From the NCBI GenBank assembly GCA_009786985.1, contig WRGW01000107.1, forward strand, positions 1 through 48,088: a stretch of 48,088 nucleotides of DNA. Direction: 5' to 3'. The notes under the pieces are model-generated. The model searched no databases. It was not told the origin of the DNA and worked only from the letters and a program-made list of their open reading frames with translations. The translations under genes and the position numbers were made by a program. The DNA is from Oscillospiraceae bacterium (GTDB taxonomy: Bacteria > Bacillota > Clostridia > Oscillospirales > Ruminococcaceae). Every line of letters begins with the position of its first letter. Positions within the stretch are counted from its first letter, which is position 1. Positions 34,856 to 42,019 of this stretch are shown here, in pieces.

Positions 34856-37170
34856 TAGATTGTGCCATTCTTTACGTTCAACTTGTCGATTTCTGATTGC
34901 AGTTCTTCATAAGACCAACCAAGCTCAAACATTGATACCATGTTCTTTAGCATATTACCTACAAAAAGTGAGCAATCACGAGTGTTTACCAATTCTTCAG
35001 TCGGCTCAACTTTGAAACGTTTGCAAATTTCACCAAACAACTCACGCCCATTAGGAATGTTCCACAACGCTTTAACCTGCGTATACATAGTAACTTTTGG
35101 CGGTGGAAGCGTACTTTCAAGCGTAATAGTTTCAAACTGGTCGCCTATTCTAATCGTATACGCTCCGCCTTTAATTTGCCAGCTATGCGTCGCCACATCC
35201 CAGTAAGAGAACGTGCGTGGATTTAATTCAAAAGCCACGACTTTGTTTTTGCCTTTTTGTAATGCGATTTTGGTGAAATCTTTTAGCTGTGTTCCAGAAA
35301 AAGCATCTTCAATATACAATTGCACAATTTCTTTACCATCATATTCACCGATATTTTTGACAGTAAGGCTTACTTTAATATTCGCATCACGTACGCCCGT
35401 TATTTTGTTTGTAAGTTGTAAATCACTGTATCGAAACTCGGTATAAGACAATCCATAGCCAAAAGGATATTGTGGCGGATTGTGCGACTCTTTTACACCA
35501 CGATAACCAACTTTTAAACCCTCACCATAACGAACTGTCGCTCCGTCACCCGGAAAATTTAAGTGTGCCGGAACATCTTCCATATGTTTAGGGAAAGTTT
35601 CGGCTAATTTTCCGCATGGGTTTCTTTTTCCAAAAAGTAAATCAGCAATCGCACACCCGAATCCCTGCCCTGCAAGATAAGTGAATATAAGTGCAGTCGA
35701 TTTCGGTAAAATCACCGGTGCACCCGCACTCACGACAGTGACGGTATTGATGTTGTGCTTTACAATTTCGTCGATTTTTGCGTATTCAACCAAAGGCAAA
35801 CTCATACTCGTGCGGTCACTACCTTCGGTATCAAACCCATCTGGAGTTCCAGTAAAAATGATTATGGCTTCCGCTTTTTTGATTGCCTTGGCATCATTTT
35901 TACTAAGCGGATAACTGACGTTTCTTAAATAAGTCACATCAGCGTATTCTTTAATGCAGGCAAGCGGAAGACCAACTTCAGTTGGTACAATCCTCGAACT
36001 TCCACCACCTTGATAGACTGGATTTTCTGCCATCTCTCCGATTACTACAACGCTCGGTTTTCTGCCACCTGCTTTTTTTGAAACATCGGATTTTTCATCT
36101 TGCGCAATTAATGGTAATAATCTCCCAGTTTTAGTATTAACCCCATATGGAACTTCTCCGTTTTCGAGTAGTATCATGCTCTCAGCGGCTATTCCAGAGG
36201 CAAATTTGTGATGTTCTTCAAAGTCACAAAATTCTGATTTGTCGATTGGTGTTAGAGTATGTTCTAATCCAAGAATAAATTCCAGCATTCTAAGAACACA
36301 GATATCTATATCGGCTTCAGTAAGTGTCCCTAAAAAATCAGGTTCAGTGCTTTCAAGAGCTTGAGCCGTGCCATTGACAGATTTTATAATTTCATCAGCA
36401 TTTGAGCCAAACGAACCGGGCATCTCTAAATCAAGACCAGCAAATACTCCAGCAGGGCGATTGTTTACAGCTCCCCAGTCGGACATAACAATCCCTTTGT
36501 ACCCCCAGTCATTACGCAAAACATCAGTGAGTAACCAGCGATTTTCAGAAGCAAACGTGCCGTTGATTTTGTTATACGCACACATCATAGCCATAGGTTT
36601 TGAGTGCATGAGTGCGTACTCAAAGCTCGCCAGATAAATCTCGCGGAGAGTTCTTTCATCAACAATCGCATCAACCCAGAATCGATAGTTTTCTTGATTA
36701 TTCACAGCGAAATGTTTCACACAAGCCGACACACCTTGGCTTTGAAGTCCATTCACAATTCCAGCCCCCATCTTGCCCGAAAGTAAAGGGTCTTCCGAAA
36801 AGTATTCAAAGTTTCTGCCACATAAAGGACTACGCTTGATGTTTATTCCAGGACCTAACACGCATGATAACCCCATGCTACGTGCCTCTTTCCCTATTAG
36901 TTCACCTTGTTTTGTAGCGAGTTCTATGTCCCACGAGCAAGCAAGCAATGCCGCAGTCGGAAAACAAGTTGCAGGATAGCTTTTATTTATACCGAGTTCA
37001 TTTTCTTTCTGCTTACGAAGACCATGAGGACCGTCCGCCATCGGAAGTGCGGGGAGTCCTAATCTCTCCACCGCAGTAGTGTGCCAGTAGTCCGCTCCTG
37101 ATAACAGGGCTACTTTTTCAGGAAGGGTTAGTTCTTTTAGTAGAGCTTTAGCTTTTTCTTGTATATTCAT
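34855..37170 (-). CDS. bglX: GH3 beta-glucosidase
   Basis: The start at 37170 (MNIQEKAKALLKELTLPEK) follows AAAGGAAAC and fits the family; 15 further upstream codons do not. The 771 residues cover the GH3 barrel (ALPMADGPHGLR, GPGINIKRSPLCGRNFEYFS, KHFAVNNQE), with the nucleophile Asp in GIVMSDWGA near residue 235. The alpha/beta sandwich (VVVIGEMAENPVYQGGGSSR) and a C-terminal fibronectin III-like domain (TVKNIGEYDGKEIVQLYIED) follow. No signal peptide is present, so it probably works inside the cell on imported cello-oligosaccharides. It would complement the secreted GH5 enzyme elsewhere in the window. Confidence 0.95.
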   Translation of the reverse strand: MNIQEKAKALLKELTLPEKVALLSGADYWHTTAVERLGLPALPMADGPHGLRKQKENELGINKSYPATCFPTAALLACSWDIELATKQGELIGKEARSMGLSCVLGPGINIKRSPLCGRNFEYFSEDPLLSGKMGAGIVNGLQSQGVSACVKHFAVNNQENYRFWVDAIVDERTLREIYLASFEYALMHSKPMAMMCAYNKINGTFASENRWLLTDVLRNDWGYKGIVMSDWGAVNNRPAGVFAGLDLEMPGSFGSNADEIIKSVNGTAQALESTEPDFLGTLTEADIDICVLRMLEFILGLEHTLTPIDKSEFCDFEEHHKFASGIAAESMILLENGEVPYGVNTKTGRLLPLIAQDEKSDVSKKAGGRKPSVVVIGEMAENPVYQGGGSSRIVPTEVGLPLACIKEYADVTYLRNVSYPLSKNDAKAIKKAEAIIIFTGTPDGFDTEGSDRTSMSLPLVEYAKIDEIVKHNINTVTVVSAGAPVILPKSTALIFTYLAGQGFGCAIADLLFGKRNPCGKLAETFPKHMEDVPAHLNFPGDGATVRYGEGLKVGYRGVKESHNPPQYPFGYGLSYTEFRYSDLQLTNKITGVRDANIKVSLTVKNIGEYDGKEIVQLYIEDAFSGTQLKDFTKIALQKGKNKVVAFELNPRTFSYWDVATHSWQIKGGAYTIRIGDQFETITLESTLPPPKVTMYTQVKALWNIPNGRELFGEICKRFKVEPTEELVNTRDCSLFVGNMLKNMVSMFELGWSYEELQSEIDKLNVKNGTI

Positions 37171-37201
37171 TTTTTGAGTTTCCTTTTGGTTTAAAGGTGT
37201 A

Positions 37202-37225
37202 CCGCATAATTCCATCGTTATGCGG
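37202..37225. repeat. Inverted repeat in the bglX leader
   Basis: CCGCATAA and TTATGCGG are 8-bp perfect arms with an 8-nt loop. No T-run follows on either strand. It could be an operator for the glucosidase gene or a weak terminator. Confidence 0.4.
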
Positions 37226-37240
37226 GTTGTAGAGTGTGCC

Positions 37241-37396
37241 TTAAGTTTTTATGCAATGTGCTAATCCTTCGGCTATTATTTTGATGATTGGAATTGATAC
37301 AGAATTTCCAGCCTGTTTATACAGATGGCAATCTGCCATATCAGGAAGTTCAATGTAATTGTTTTGCAATTCTTTTGCTTGTTTTTCAAAAAACAT
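37241..37396 (-). pseudogene. C-terminal remnant of a C5-cytosine DNA methyltransferase
   Basis: The 51-codon frame starts with an ATG preceded by GAGGGGG and reads MFFEKQAKELQNNYIELPD, then HLYKQAGNSVSIPIIKIIAE and GLAHCIKT. The block QAGNSVxIPII is motif X of Dcm-type cytosine methylases. All catalytic motifs are missing. It lies 9 bp after hisC and before bglX, so it is a degraded restriction-modification gene inside a metabolic run. It may still be translated because the ribosome site is strong. Confidence 0.8.
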
Positions 37397-37405
37397 AATT
37401 CCCCC

Positions 37406-38503
37406 TCACTTCCCTTTAGCAGAAAACAATCCAAGTCGCCGAATAAGCGAGTCCATTTCATCGTTAGAGCCAACGCAAATTCGCAAATATTCGCCGAAAT
37501 TACGAATAGCTATTCCACCTTCTAACAAATATTCATAAATCATAGTAGCGTTCGGGGTTTTGCAGAAAACAAAGTTTGCTTTCGGCTCGTAAACACACTC
37601 AAACAGACATAAATTTTGCAATTCTTCAAAAAGCCAAGCGGTATTGGTTTTTAGAACCTCAATGCCTTTTTTATACCCAGATTTGTCAGACAAAATCGCC
37701 GTTCCGATTGACTGAGTAATCGAATTTACGTTAAACGGTGATTTCACCATCCGTAAAGCGTTAGTAATTTCTTGATTAGCAACAGCAAATCCAAGGCGAA
37801 TCCCTGCTAACGCCACTGATTTTGAGCAAGTTCTTAAAACAATCAGGTTTTTATATTCGTCGATTTTATCGAGTAAAGAATGCCGCTCAGTTCCGAGTTC
37901 ATCAGTCCAAAAATCCATATACGCTTCGTCGAGAACCATCAGCGTATCTGGACATTCTGCAATGATATCAAGCACTTTCCATTTTTCAAGTCCAAGTGAA
38001 GTAGGGTTGCACGGGTTCGAGAAAAATAAACACCGCACACCACTTGCCTTAATGAAAGCTATTACTTTTTCAGGGGTGATTGAAAAATCAGCCTCTTTTT
38101 GCATCTCGATTACGTTTAGTTCATGCAATTTAGAGTAAAAACCATACATCGAAAAATCATAAGCAAAAGTGAGAACTTTGTCGCCTTTAGTGAGTAATCC
38201 TGCCGCAATCAATCCAAGCAACTCGTCCGAACCGTTACCAGCGGTAACATGGCGATGTTTGACACCAGTTTCTTTGAACAGTTCAACGAACGCGTTAATC
38301 GTTTCAGTCGCATAAGGGTCTGGATAGCGATTTAACTTCAATTCGCCACTCCCCCCCTTTTCTTCAACGTTTATAACACTCTGTAGGATTTTTTCAGTAG
38401 GGAGTTCGATAAAACTTTCATTCGCATCAAGGCGGATTGGATAATCGCCTGTTAAAGGGATATATGGGGTGAAATCTTTTAGCTTTTGTGGTAGTTTGTA
38501 CAT
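37406..38503 (-). CDS. hisC: Histidinol-phosphate aminotransferase
   Basis: The 365-residue PLP enzyme converts imidazole-acetol phosphate to histidinol phosphate. Family features are IRLDANESF near the N terminus, AGNGSDELLGLIA, FFSNPCNPTSL, VLDEAYMDF and the PLP lysine in RTCSKSVALAGIRLGF. The C-terminal Arg binding the phosphate is in LRICVGSNDEMD. GGAGG precedes the ATG. It is far from hisZG-hisD, so the histidine genes are scattered. The closely related aromatic aminotransferases cannot be fully excluded. Confidence 0.92.
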   Translation of the reverse strand: MYKLPQKLKDFTPYIPLTGDYPIRLDANESFIELPTEKILQSVINVEEKGGSGELKLNRYPDPYATETINAFVELFKETGVKHRHVTAGNGSDELLGLIAAGLLTKGDKVLTFAYDFSMYGFYSKLHELNVIEMQKEADFSITPEKVIAFIKASGVRCLFFSNPCNPTSLGLEKWKVLDIIAECPDTLMVLDEAYMDFWTDELGTERHSLLDKIDEYKNLIVLRTCSKSVALAGIRLGFAVANQEITNALRMVKSPFNVNSITQSIGTAILSDKSGYKKGIEVLKTNTAWLFEELQNLCLFECVYEPKANFVFCKTPNATMIYEYLLEGGIAIRNFGEYLRICVGSNDEMDSLIRRLGLFSAKGK

Positions 38504-38533
38504 TAATTTAGTCCTCCGATTAAATAGCTCTTT

Positions 38534-38624
38534 ATTGAAAGTTCGGGTATAAATATCCCGACGCTCTGCGTCGATTCTCTCGAACGAAGCGTGCGTGGGC
38601 AGGGCTACCCAACATTATAATTGG
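38534..38624 (+). repeat. Structured intergenic repeat, family F2, copy D
   Basis: The element reads GAAAGTTCGGG, a GGGTAT/ATATCCC hairpin, GACGC-TCT-GCGTC, TTCTCTCGA-CGAAGCG, then GGGCAGGGCT and CCCAACATT. It lies upstream of hisC on the opposite strand. Its end contains ATTATA (38614-38619), a TATAAT in the hisC direction that might be a -10 box, but no good -35 is present. Confidence 0.7.
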
Positions 38625-38656
38625 TTAAATTGAAAATAGACTACACAAGCAAGCAT

Positions 38657-38690
38657 GAAAAAACGCTGTTTTCAGAAAAGCAGCGTTTTT
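38657..38690. terminator. Bidirectional hairpin terminator
   Basis: AAAAACGCTG pairs with CAGCGTTTTT around a short loop, with TTTT/AAAA pairing further in. It is placed after the SWIM-hotdog gene (minus strand, ends 38753) and before hisC. Confidence 0.75.
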
Positions 38691-38752
38691 GGAATAGCGG
38701 CGAATTTCCCGCATTAAAGATTAAGTTGAAAACACTCCAACCTTTGCGATTT

Positions 38753-39463
38753 TCACTTTTGCAATCTCGACATAAATTTGACTTCATCGACAATCACTCG
38801 TGAGTGTTTACCGCTCCCGATTTGCGTCTTACGTTCGCCTTTTTCATCACAATCATAAGCGGTGACTGTAAACTCAAGCCGTCGCCCGAATACCGCTCCA
38901 AGTTTAGCTTCAGCCTCCACTTTTACCCCTATAGGGGTAGGTGCCATGTGCGTGATGTCAACCGCAGTTCCGACTGAGGTTTCACCAGCTTCTAAACCAT
39001 CAGCGATACAAGAACAAGCGGCTTTTTCCATTAACGCAATCATTGCTGGCGTAGCAAATACTTCTAGTGCACCGCTCTCGACTGTTGCCGCTACATTAGC
39101 AGAGTTGACTATAGTATCACTATATCCGATTTTACCAAGGTCTATTTTTTCTAGTTTAGATTCACTGATTCCCCCTTGAATCTGCAAAATCGCCGCAACA
39201 ACGTGCTTACACAAAGGCGGAGATTTATATCGCCGTGTGCAATAACAGCGATAAAATTCAACATCGCGTTTGTCACGTGCGAAAGTAAGGGTGACTTTTC
39301 TACGCTCTTCACCATGTGAAACAATGACTGTGTATTCTCCAGGTTCGGACTGTGCAAAGGATTCCAAAACCTCGATTCCGCCTTTTTCATACAGCCTAAT
39401 GCCTTTATAAATATCGCCATCAATATGCCGATGGCTTTTTAATGTTGCAGTTATAACACTCAT
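38753..39463 (-). CDS. SWIM zinc finger fused to a FlK-like hotdog thioesterase
   Basis: The ATG at 39463 has AAGGGG 7 bp upstream; a TTG two codons earlier is less likely. Residues 1-100 contain a SWIM finger (Cys73, Cys75, Cys85, His87 in CYC and CKH). From about 110 the sequence matches FlK-type hotdog thioesterases: VFATPAMIALMEKAACSC and ETSVGTAVDITHMAPTPIGV. The Thr (ATP), Glu (ALME) and His (ITHMA) fit the catalytic triad known for fluoroacetyl-CoA thioesterase. The substrate is unknown. SWIM domains bind DNA or protein, so the fusion to a thioesterase is unexpected. It has an isolated gene position between hisC and the HD-GYP gene. Confidence 0.82.
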   Translation of the reverse strand: MSVITATLKSHRHIDGDIYKGIRLYEKGGIEVLESFAQSEPGEYTVIVSHGEERRKVTLTFARDKRDVEFYRCYCTRRYKSPPLCKHVVAAILQIQGGISESKLEKIDLGKIGYSDTIVNSANVAATVESGALEVFATPAMIALMEKAACSCIADGLEAGETSVGTAVDITHMAPTPIGVKVEAEAKLGAVFGRRLEFTVTAYDCDEKGERKTQIGSGKHSRVIVDEVKFMSRLQK

Positions 39464-39495
39464 GTTCAAACCCCTTTGTCAATCACTACTACTCT

Positions 39496-39519
39496 ATTCA
39501 CAAAGTTGACTTTGCGAAT
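39496..39519. promoter_or_regulatory. 24-bp imperfect palindrome, candidate operator
   Basis: ATTCxCAAAGT-TG-ACTTTGxGAAT is symmetric around its centre except for one position per arm and the central TG. It sits between the HD-GYP stop (39537) and the SWIM-hotdog start (39463), where a repressor of the latter could bind. Confidence 0.45.
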
Positions 39520-39536
39520 TCAAAACCGCACATAGG

Positions 39537-40808
39537 TCAATTACCTAATATATTCTTCATTTTATCACAGAACAACGTATCATCAGTAGTTATTACCGTC
39601 CCATTGATTTCCACAATTGGATATAATACTTTTCGTGGATTAACAAGACGAACGGTTGCTTCAGAACCGTCATTCATAATCACGACTTTACCTTTAAGTT
39701 CATCAGCTATACAGTTAATGAAAATGTTGACAAACTTAAGGTCAAGCTCAGAGTGACCTGCTTTCAAGAACTCATTCAAAACCACAAATGGTGAACACGC
39801 TTCTTTGTAAACTCTTTTAGTCACCATCGCATCATAGACATCTGAAATTGCAGTTATACGTGCAAAATCGGTGATATTATGAGAAACTAACCCCTTAGGG
39901 TATCCAGTTCCGTTCGTTTTTTCGTGATGCTGGATTACACCTTCTAAGACCCTCTTGTTCCTCACACCAGATTTCATAAGCATCTCAAGCGATAAAATCG
40001 GATGACGTTTGACTTCTTCAAACTCTTCATCGGTAAGCCCACCCGGTTTGTTCAAAATTTTCTGGTCGATTTTTAGCTTCCCGATATCATGAAACAGCCC
40101 AACTTCAACTAAATCGCTCAATTCCGCTTCAGACAGTTTGAGCCATTTTCCGACAAGCCCATTAAGATACGCCACATTCAAACAGTGAGTATACAAATAC
40201 TCGTCTTCACGGCGGATTTGGTTTATGGCATAAAGAACTAAAGATGAATCTTCCGTCTTGATTTGCTCACGAATTTTCGCTGCGATTTGAGCACCTTTGT
40301 CCTTATCAACCCTACCACTCTTTTTAACTTCGGCGATTAAGTCTTCCGTTTCTTTTTTAGAATCGTCATACTTTTCGATAACTTTTTCGAGTTTATAAAT
40401 CTTATCTTTGAAAACTTCAATCCCGGTTAGAGGTTTTATTTTTTCGAGCTTTCGGCGTGGCGTTATTACAGTTTTAGATTGTTTGTCTTCCCACGGTTTT
40501 TTATCAGATAGAATGTCTTTGATTTCTTGGTCGGTAAACCCTAAAGTGTGACCATCACCCAAAAGTTTCTTAACATATTCTTCAGAAATAAAAACTTTGT
40601 TTTTAGGGAATATAGACCTTTTTAATCTGTTAAGCATTTCTGGTGTTACAGTTTGATTTTCGCATAACAAAATTAACTCATTTTCAGGACCACCGACTTC
40701 TACTACATCTAACGGTTTTTCAAAATAAACCTTACAGTCCAAATATAAGTCAATAGGTAACGAACGTAATTTAACTGGAACAAATCCAACAGAAGATTTC
40801 CTTATCAC
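39537..40808 (-). CDS. HD-GYP domain protein, putative c-di-GMP phosphodiesterase
   Basis: 423 residues. The N-terminal part (VKLRSLPIDLYLDCKVYFEK) is a sensor-like region seen before some HD-GYP domains. A Lys/Glu-rich linker follows (about 100-180). The HD-GYP domain occupies about 185-365, with HCLNVAYLN, FHDIGK (His240, Asp241), HPILSLEML, HHEK (294-297) and GTGYP (GYP 302-304). About 60 residues follow with a small beta domain. These motifs fit hydrolysis of cyclic di-GMP to GMP. The start is a GTG with AAGGTG 8 bp upstream. Its promoter lies at 41029-41057, so the roughly 210-nt leader contains F2 copy E. Confidence 0.9.
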   Translation of the reverse strand: MIRKSSVGFVPVKLRSLPIDLYLDCKVYFEKPLDVVEVGGPENELILLCENQTVTPEMLNRLKRSIFPKNKVFISEEYVKKLLGDGHTLGFTDQEIKDILSDKKPWEDKQSKTVITPRRKLEKIKPLTGIEVFKDKIYKLEKVIEKYDDSKKETEDLIAEVKKSGRVDKDKGAQIAAKIREQIKTEDSSLVLYAINQIRREDEYLYTHCLNVAYLNGLVGKWLKLSEAELSDLVEVGLFHDIGKLKIDQKILNKPGGLTDEEFEEVKRHPILSLEMLMKSGVRNKRVLEGVIQHHEKTNGTGYPKGLVSHNITDFARITAISDVYDAMVTKRVYKEACSPFVVLNEFLKAGHSELDLKFVNIFINCIADELKGKVVIMNDGSEATVRLVNPRKVLYPIVEINGTVITTDDTLFCDKMKNILGN

Positions 40809-40886
40809 CTTAATATCACCTTTCTCAAGACAAAGTTATCGCAATGTTCAGTATAGTCGGTAAGTTTTGAAATGCTGTGCATTTCA

Positions 40887-40990
40887 ACTTCCAATGTTCA
40901 GTAGCACCACTGGGCAAGCCCTGCCCCCTCTCGCTTCGCTCGAGAGAACCAACTCAAGAGCGGCGGGGTATTACACCCGAACTTCCAATA
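40887..40990 (-). repeat. Structured intergenic repeat, family F2, copy E (inverted)
   Basis: Read on the minus strand it matches copy D: GGAAGTTCGGG, a GGGT-GTAA-TACCC hairpin, GCCGCTCTTGAG, GTTCTCTCGAGCGAAGCGAG, then GGGCAGGGCT and AACATTGGAAG. Stem sequences differ from copy D but pairing is kept. Direct repeats AACTTCCAAT (40887-40896 and 40980-40989) flank it, possibly an insertion footprint. GAAATGC-TGT-GCATTTC (about 40870-40886) forms another hairpin beside it. Confidence 0.7.
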
Positions 40991-41028
40991 AAATGGATAG
41001 AATGATAACTTTTCAAATTTTACATTTT

Positions 41029-41057
41029 AGTATACCACAAGAGTGTCAAAAAGTCAA
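41029..41057 (-). promoter_or_regulatory. Sigma-A promoter of the HD-GYP gene
   Basis: On the minus strand TTGACT (41052-41057), a 17-bp spacer and TATACT (41029-41034). Transcription passes through F2 copy E before the coding region. Confidence 0.8.
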
Positions 41058-41140
41058 GCGATTTTACAAAATTGGTGAAAAAAATCGCAATTTTGTATAA
41101 AATATAAGAAGTGGGGGATATCACCGAGCGTTCCCCTTTT
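41058..41140. other. Spacer downstream of parA
   Basis: Contains GGGGA ... TCCCC followed by TTTTTT on the plus strand (about 41115-41145), a weak hairpin overlapping the end of parA. Nothing else is seen. Confidence 0.4.
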
Positions 41141-41908
41141 TTATTTCTCAGTAATACCAAAAATTTCACGTGTGATTTTATGAAACTCTTTTGCGGATTT
41201 TGAACGTGGGGCGTATAGATTTATAGTCTTACCATGAGCGGGTGCTTCGGCGATTGATACGCTTGTGGTGATTTTCTGGTCGAACACATCGGTTTCGAGC
41301 TGTGCCGCAATCATGCCCGCTAATTCTTCTACTTCTTTGGTTAAAATCAATCGGGAATTATACTGGTTTAACAAAATCCCCCGAACTTCAAGCATTTTAT
41401 TGTAATACTTCTTGATTGCAAAAATCGTTTCTTTCATTTGCGAAAAGCCTTGAAGCGATAATATTTCTGGAATCATCGGCACGACTAACCAGTCAGAAGC
41501 TACATAAGCGTTGATTGTTAAAACTGATAGTGCAGGTGGCGTGTCGATTAAGATATAATCATAGCTATCCGCAATCGAGTCGATTTGCTCCTTCAAGATA
41601 TGTTCACGCCCGACCGAAGTCAGCTCGAGTTCAGCAGCGGAAAGTGTGATGTCCGCTGGAGCAACATCGCAAATTTCGGTATGTTGGATTATGTCATACA
41701 GCTCAACCTGACCTTTTAGGGCGTTATACATAGTATAGCTCTCCAGAGCGTTATCTCCACCAAGGCTAAACGAGAGATTTCCTTGAGGGTCCAAATCAAT
41801 CGCAAGCACTGATTTGCCAAGTTCTGTAAGACAACCGCAAATCGAAGCACAGGTAGTAGTTTTTCCAACACCACCTTTTTGATTAGTAAAAGTTACAACT
41901 TTTGCCAT
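41141..41908 (-). CDS. parA: ParA/Soj-family ATPase
   Basis: The start at 41908 (MAKVVTFTNQKGGVGKTTT) matches the family; longer starts are poorly placed. The 255 residues include the deviant Walker A KGGVGKTT, the Walker A' region AIDLDPQGNLSFSLG and Walker B YILIDTPPALS. ParA proteins segregate chromosomes or plasmids, or position other cargo, usually with a ParB encoded next door. No parB or parS-like site is visible here, so it is an orphan. It follows the LRR protein gene on the same strand. Confidence 0.93.
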   Translation of the reverse strand: MAKVVTFTNQKGGVGKTTTCASICGCLTELGKSVLAIDLDPQGNLSFSLGGDNALESYTMYNALKGQVELYDIIQHTEICDVAPADITLSAAELELTSVGREHILKEQIDSIADSYDYILIDTPPALSVLTINAYVASDWLVVPMIPEILSLQGFSQMKETIFAIKKYYNKMLEVRGILLNQYNSRLILTKEVEELAGMIAAQLETDVFDQKITTSVSIAEAPAHGKTINLYAPRSKSAKEFHKITREIFGITEK

Positions 41909-41945
41909 GATTATGACCATTCCTTTCTGCCACAAATTTGGCATG

Positions 41946-41992
41946 AAAAAAGCCTGTCAAGTTTCGGACGAGCAAAGCCCGCCCTGCAACTT
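41946..41992 (-). terminator. Possible terminator after the LRR protein gene
   Basis: On the minus strand AAGTT...GGGCGGGC-TTT-GCTCGTCC...AACTT forms a stem with two G-U pairs, followed after 7 nt by TTTTTT. The gap before the T-run makes it weaker than a classic terminator. Confidence 0.45.
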
Positions 41993-42019
41993 TTATTCAA
42001 AACTTTCGTTCTCCCTTTT

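Noticed and set aside
37276-37473. 65-codon minus-strand frame overlapping the end of hisC
   Set aside because: The Dcm-remnant frame in the same place carries a recognisable motif and ribosome site; this one does not.
40809-41028. Cyclic di-GMP riboswitch in the leader of the HD-GYP gene
   Set aside because: The structured part is repeat family F2, also present in reverse orientation near hisC, and it lacks the conserved riboswitch core.
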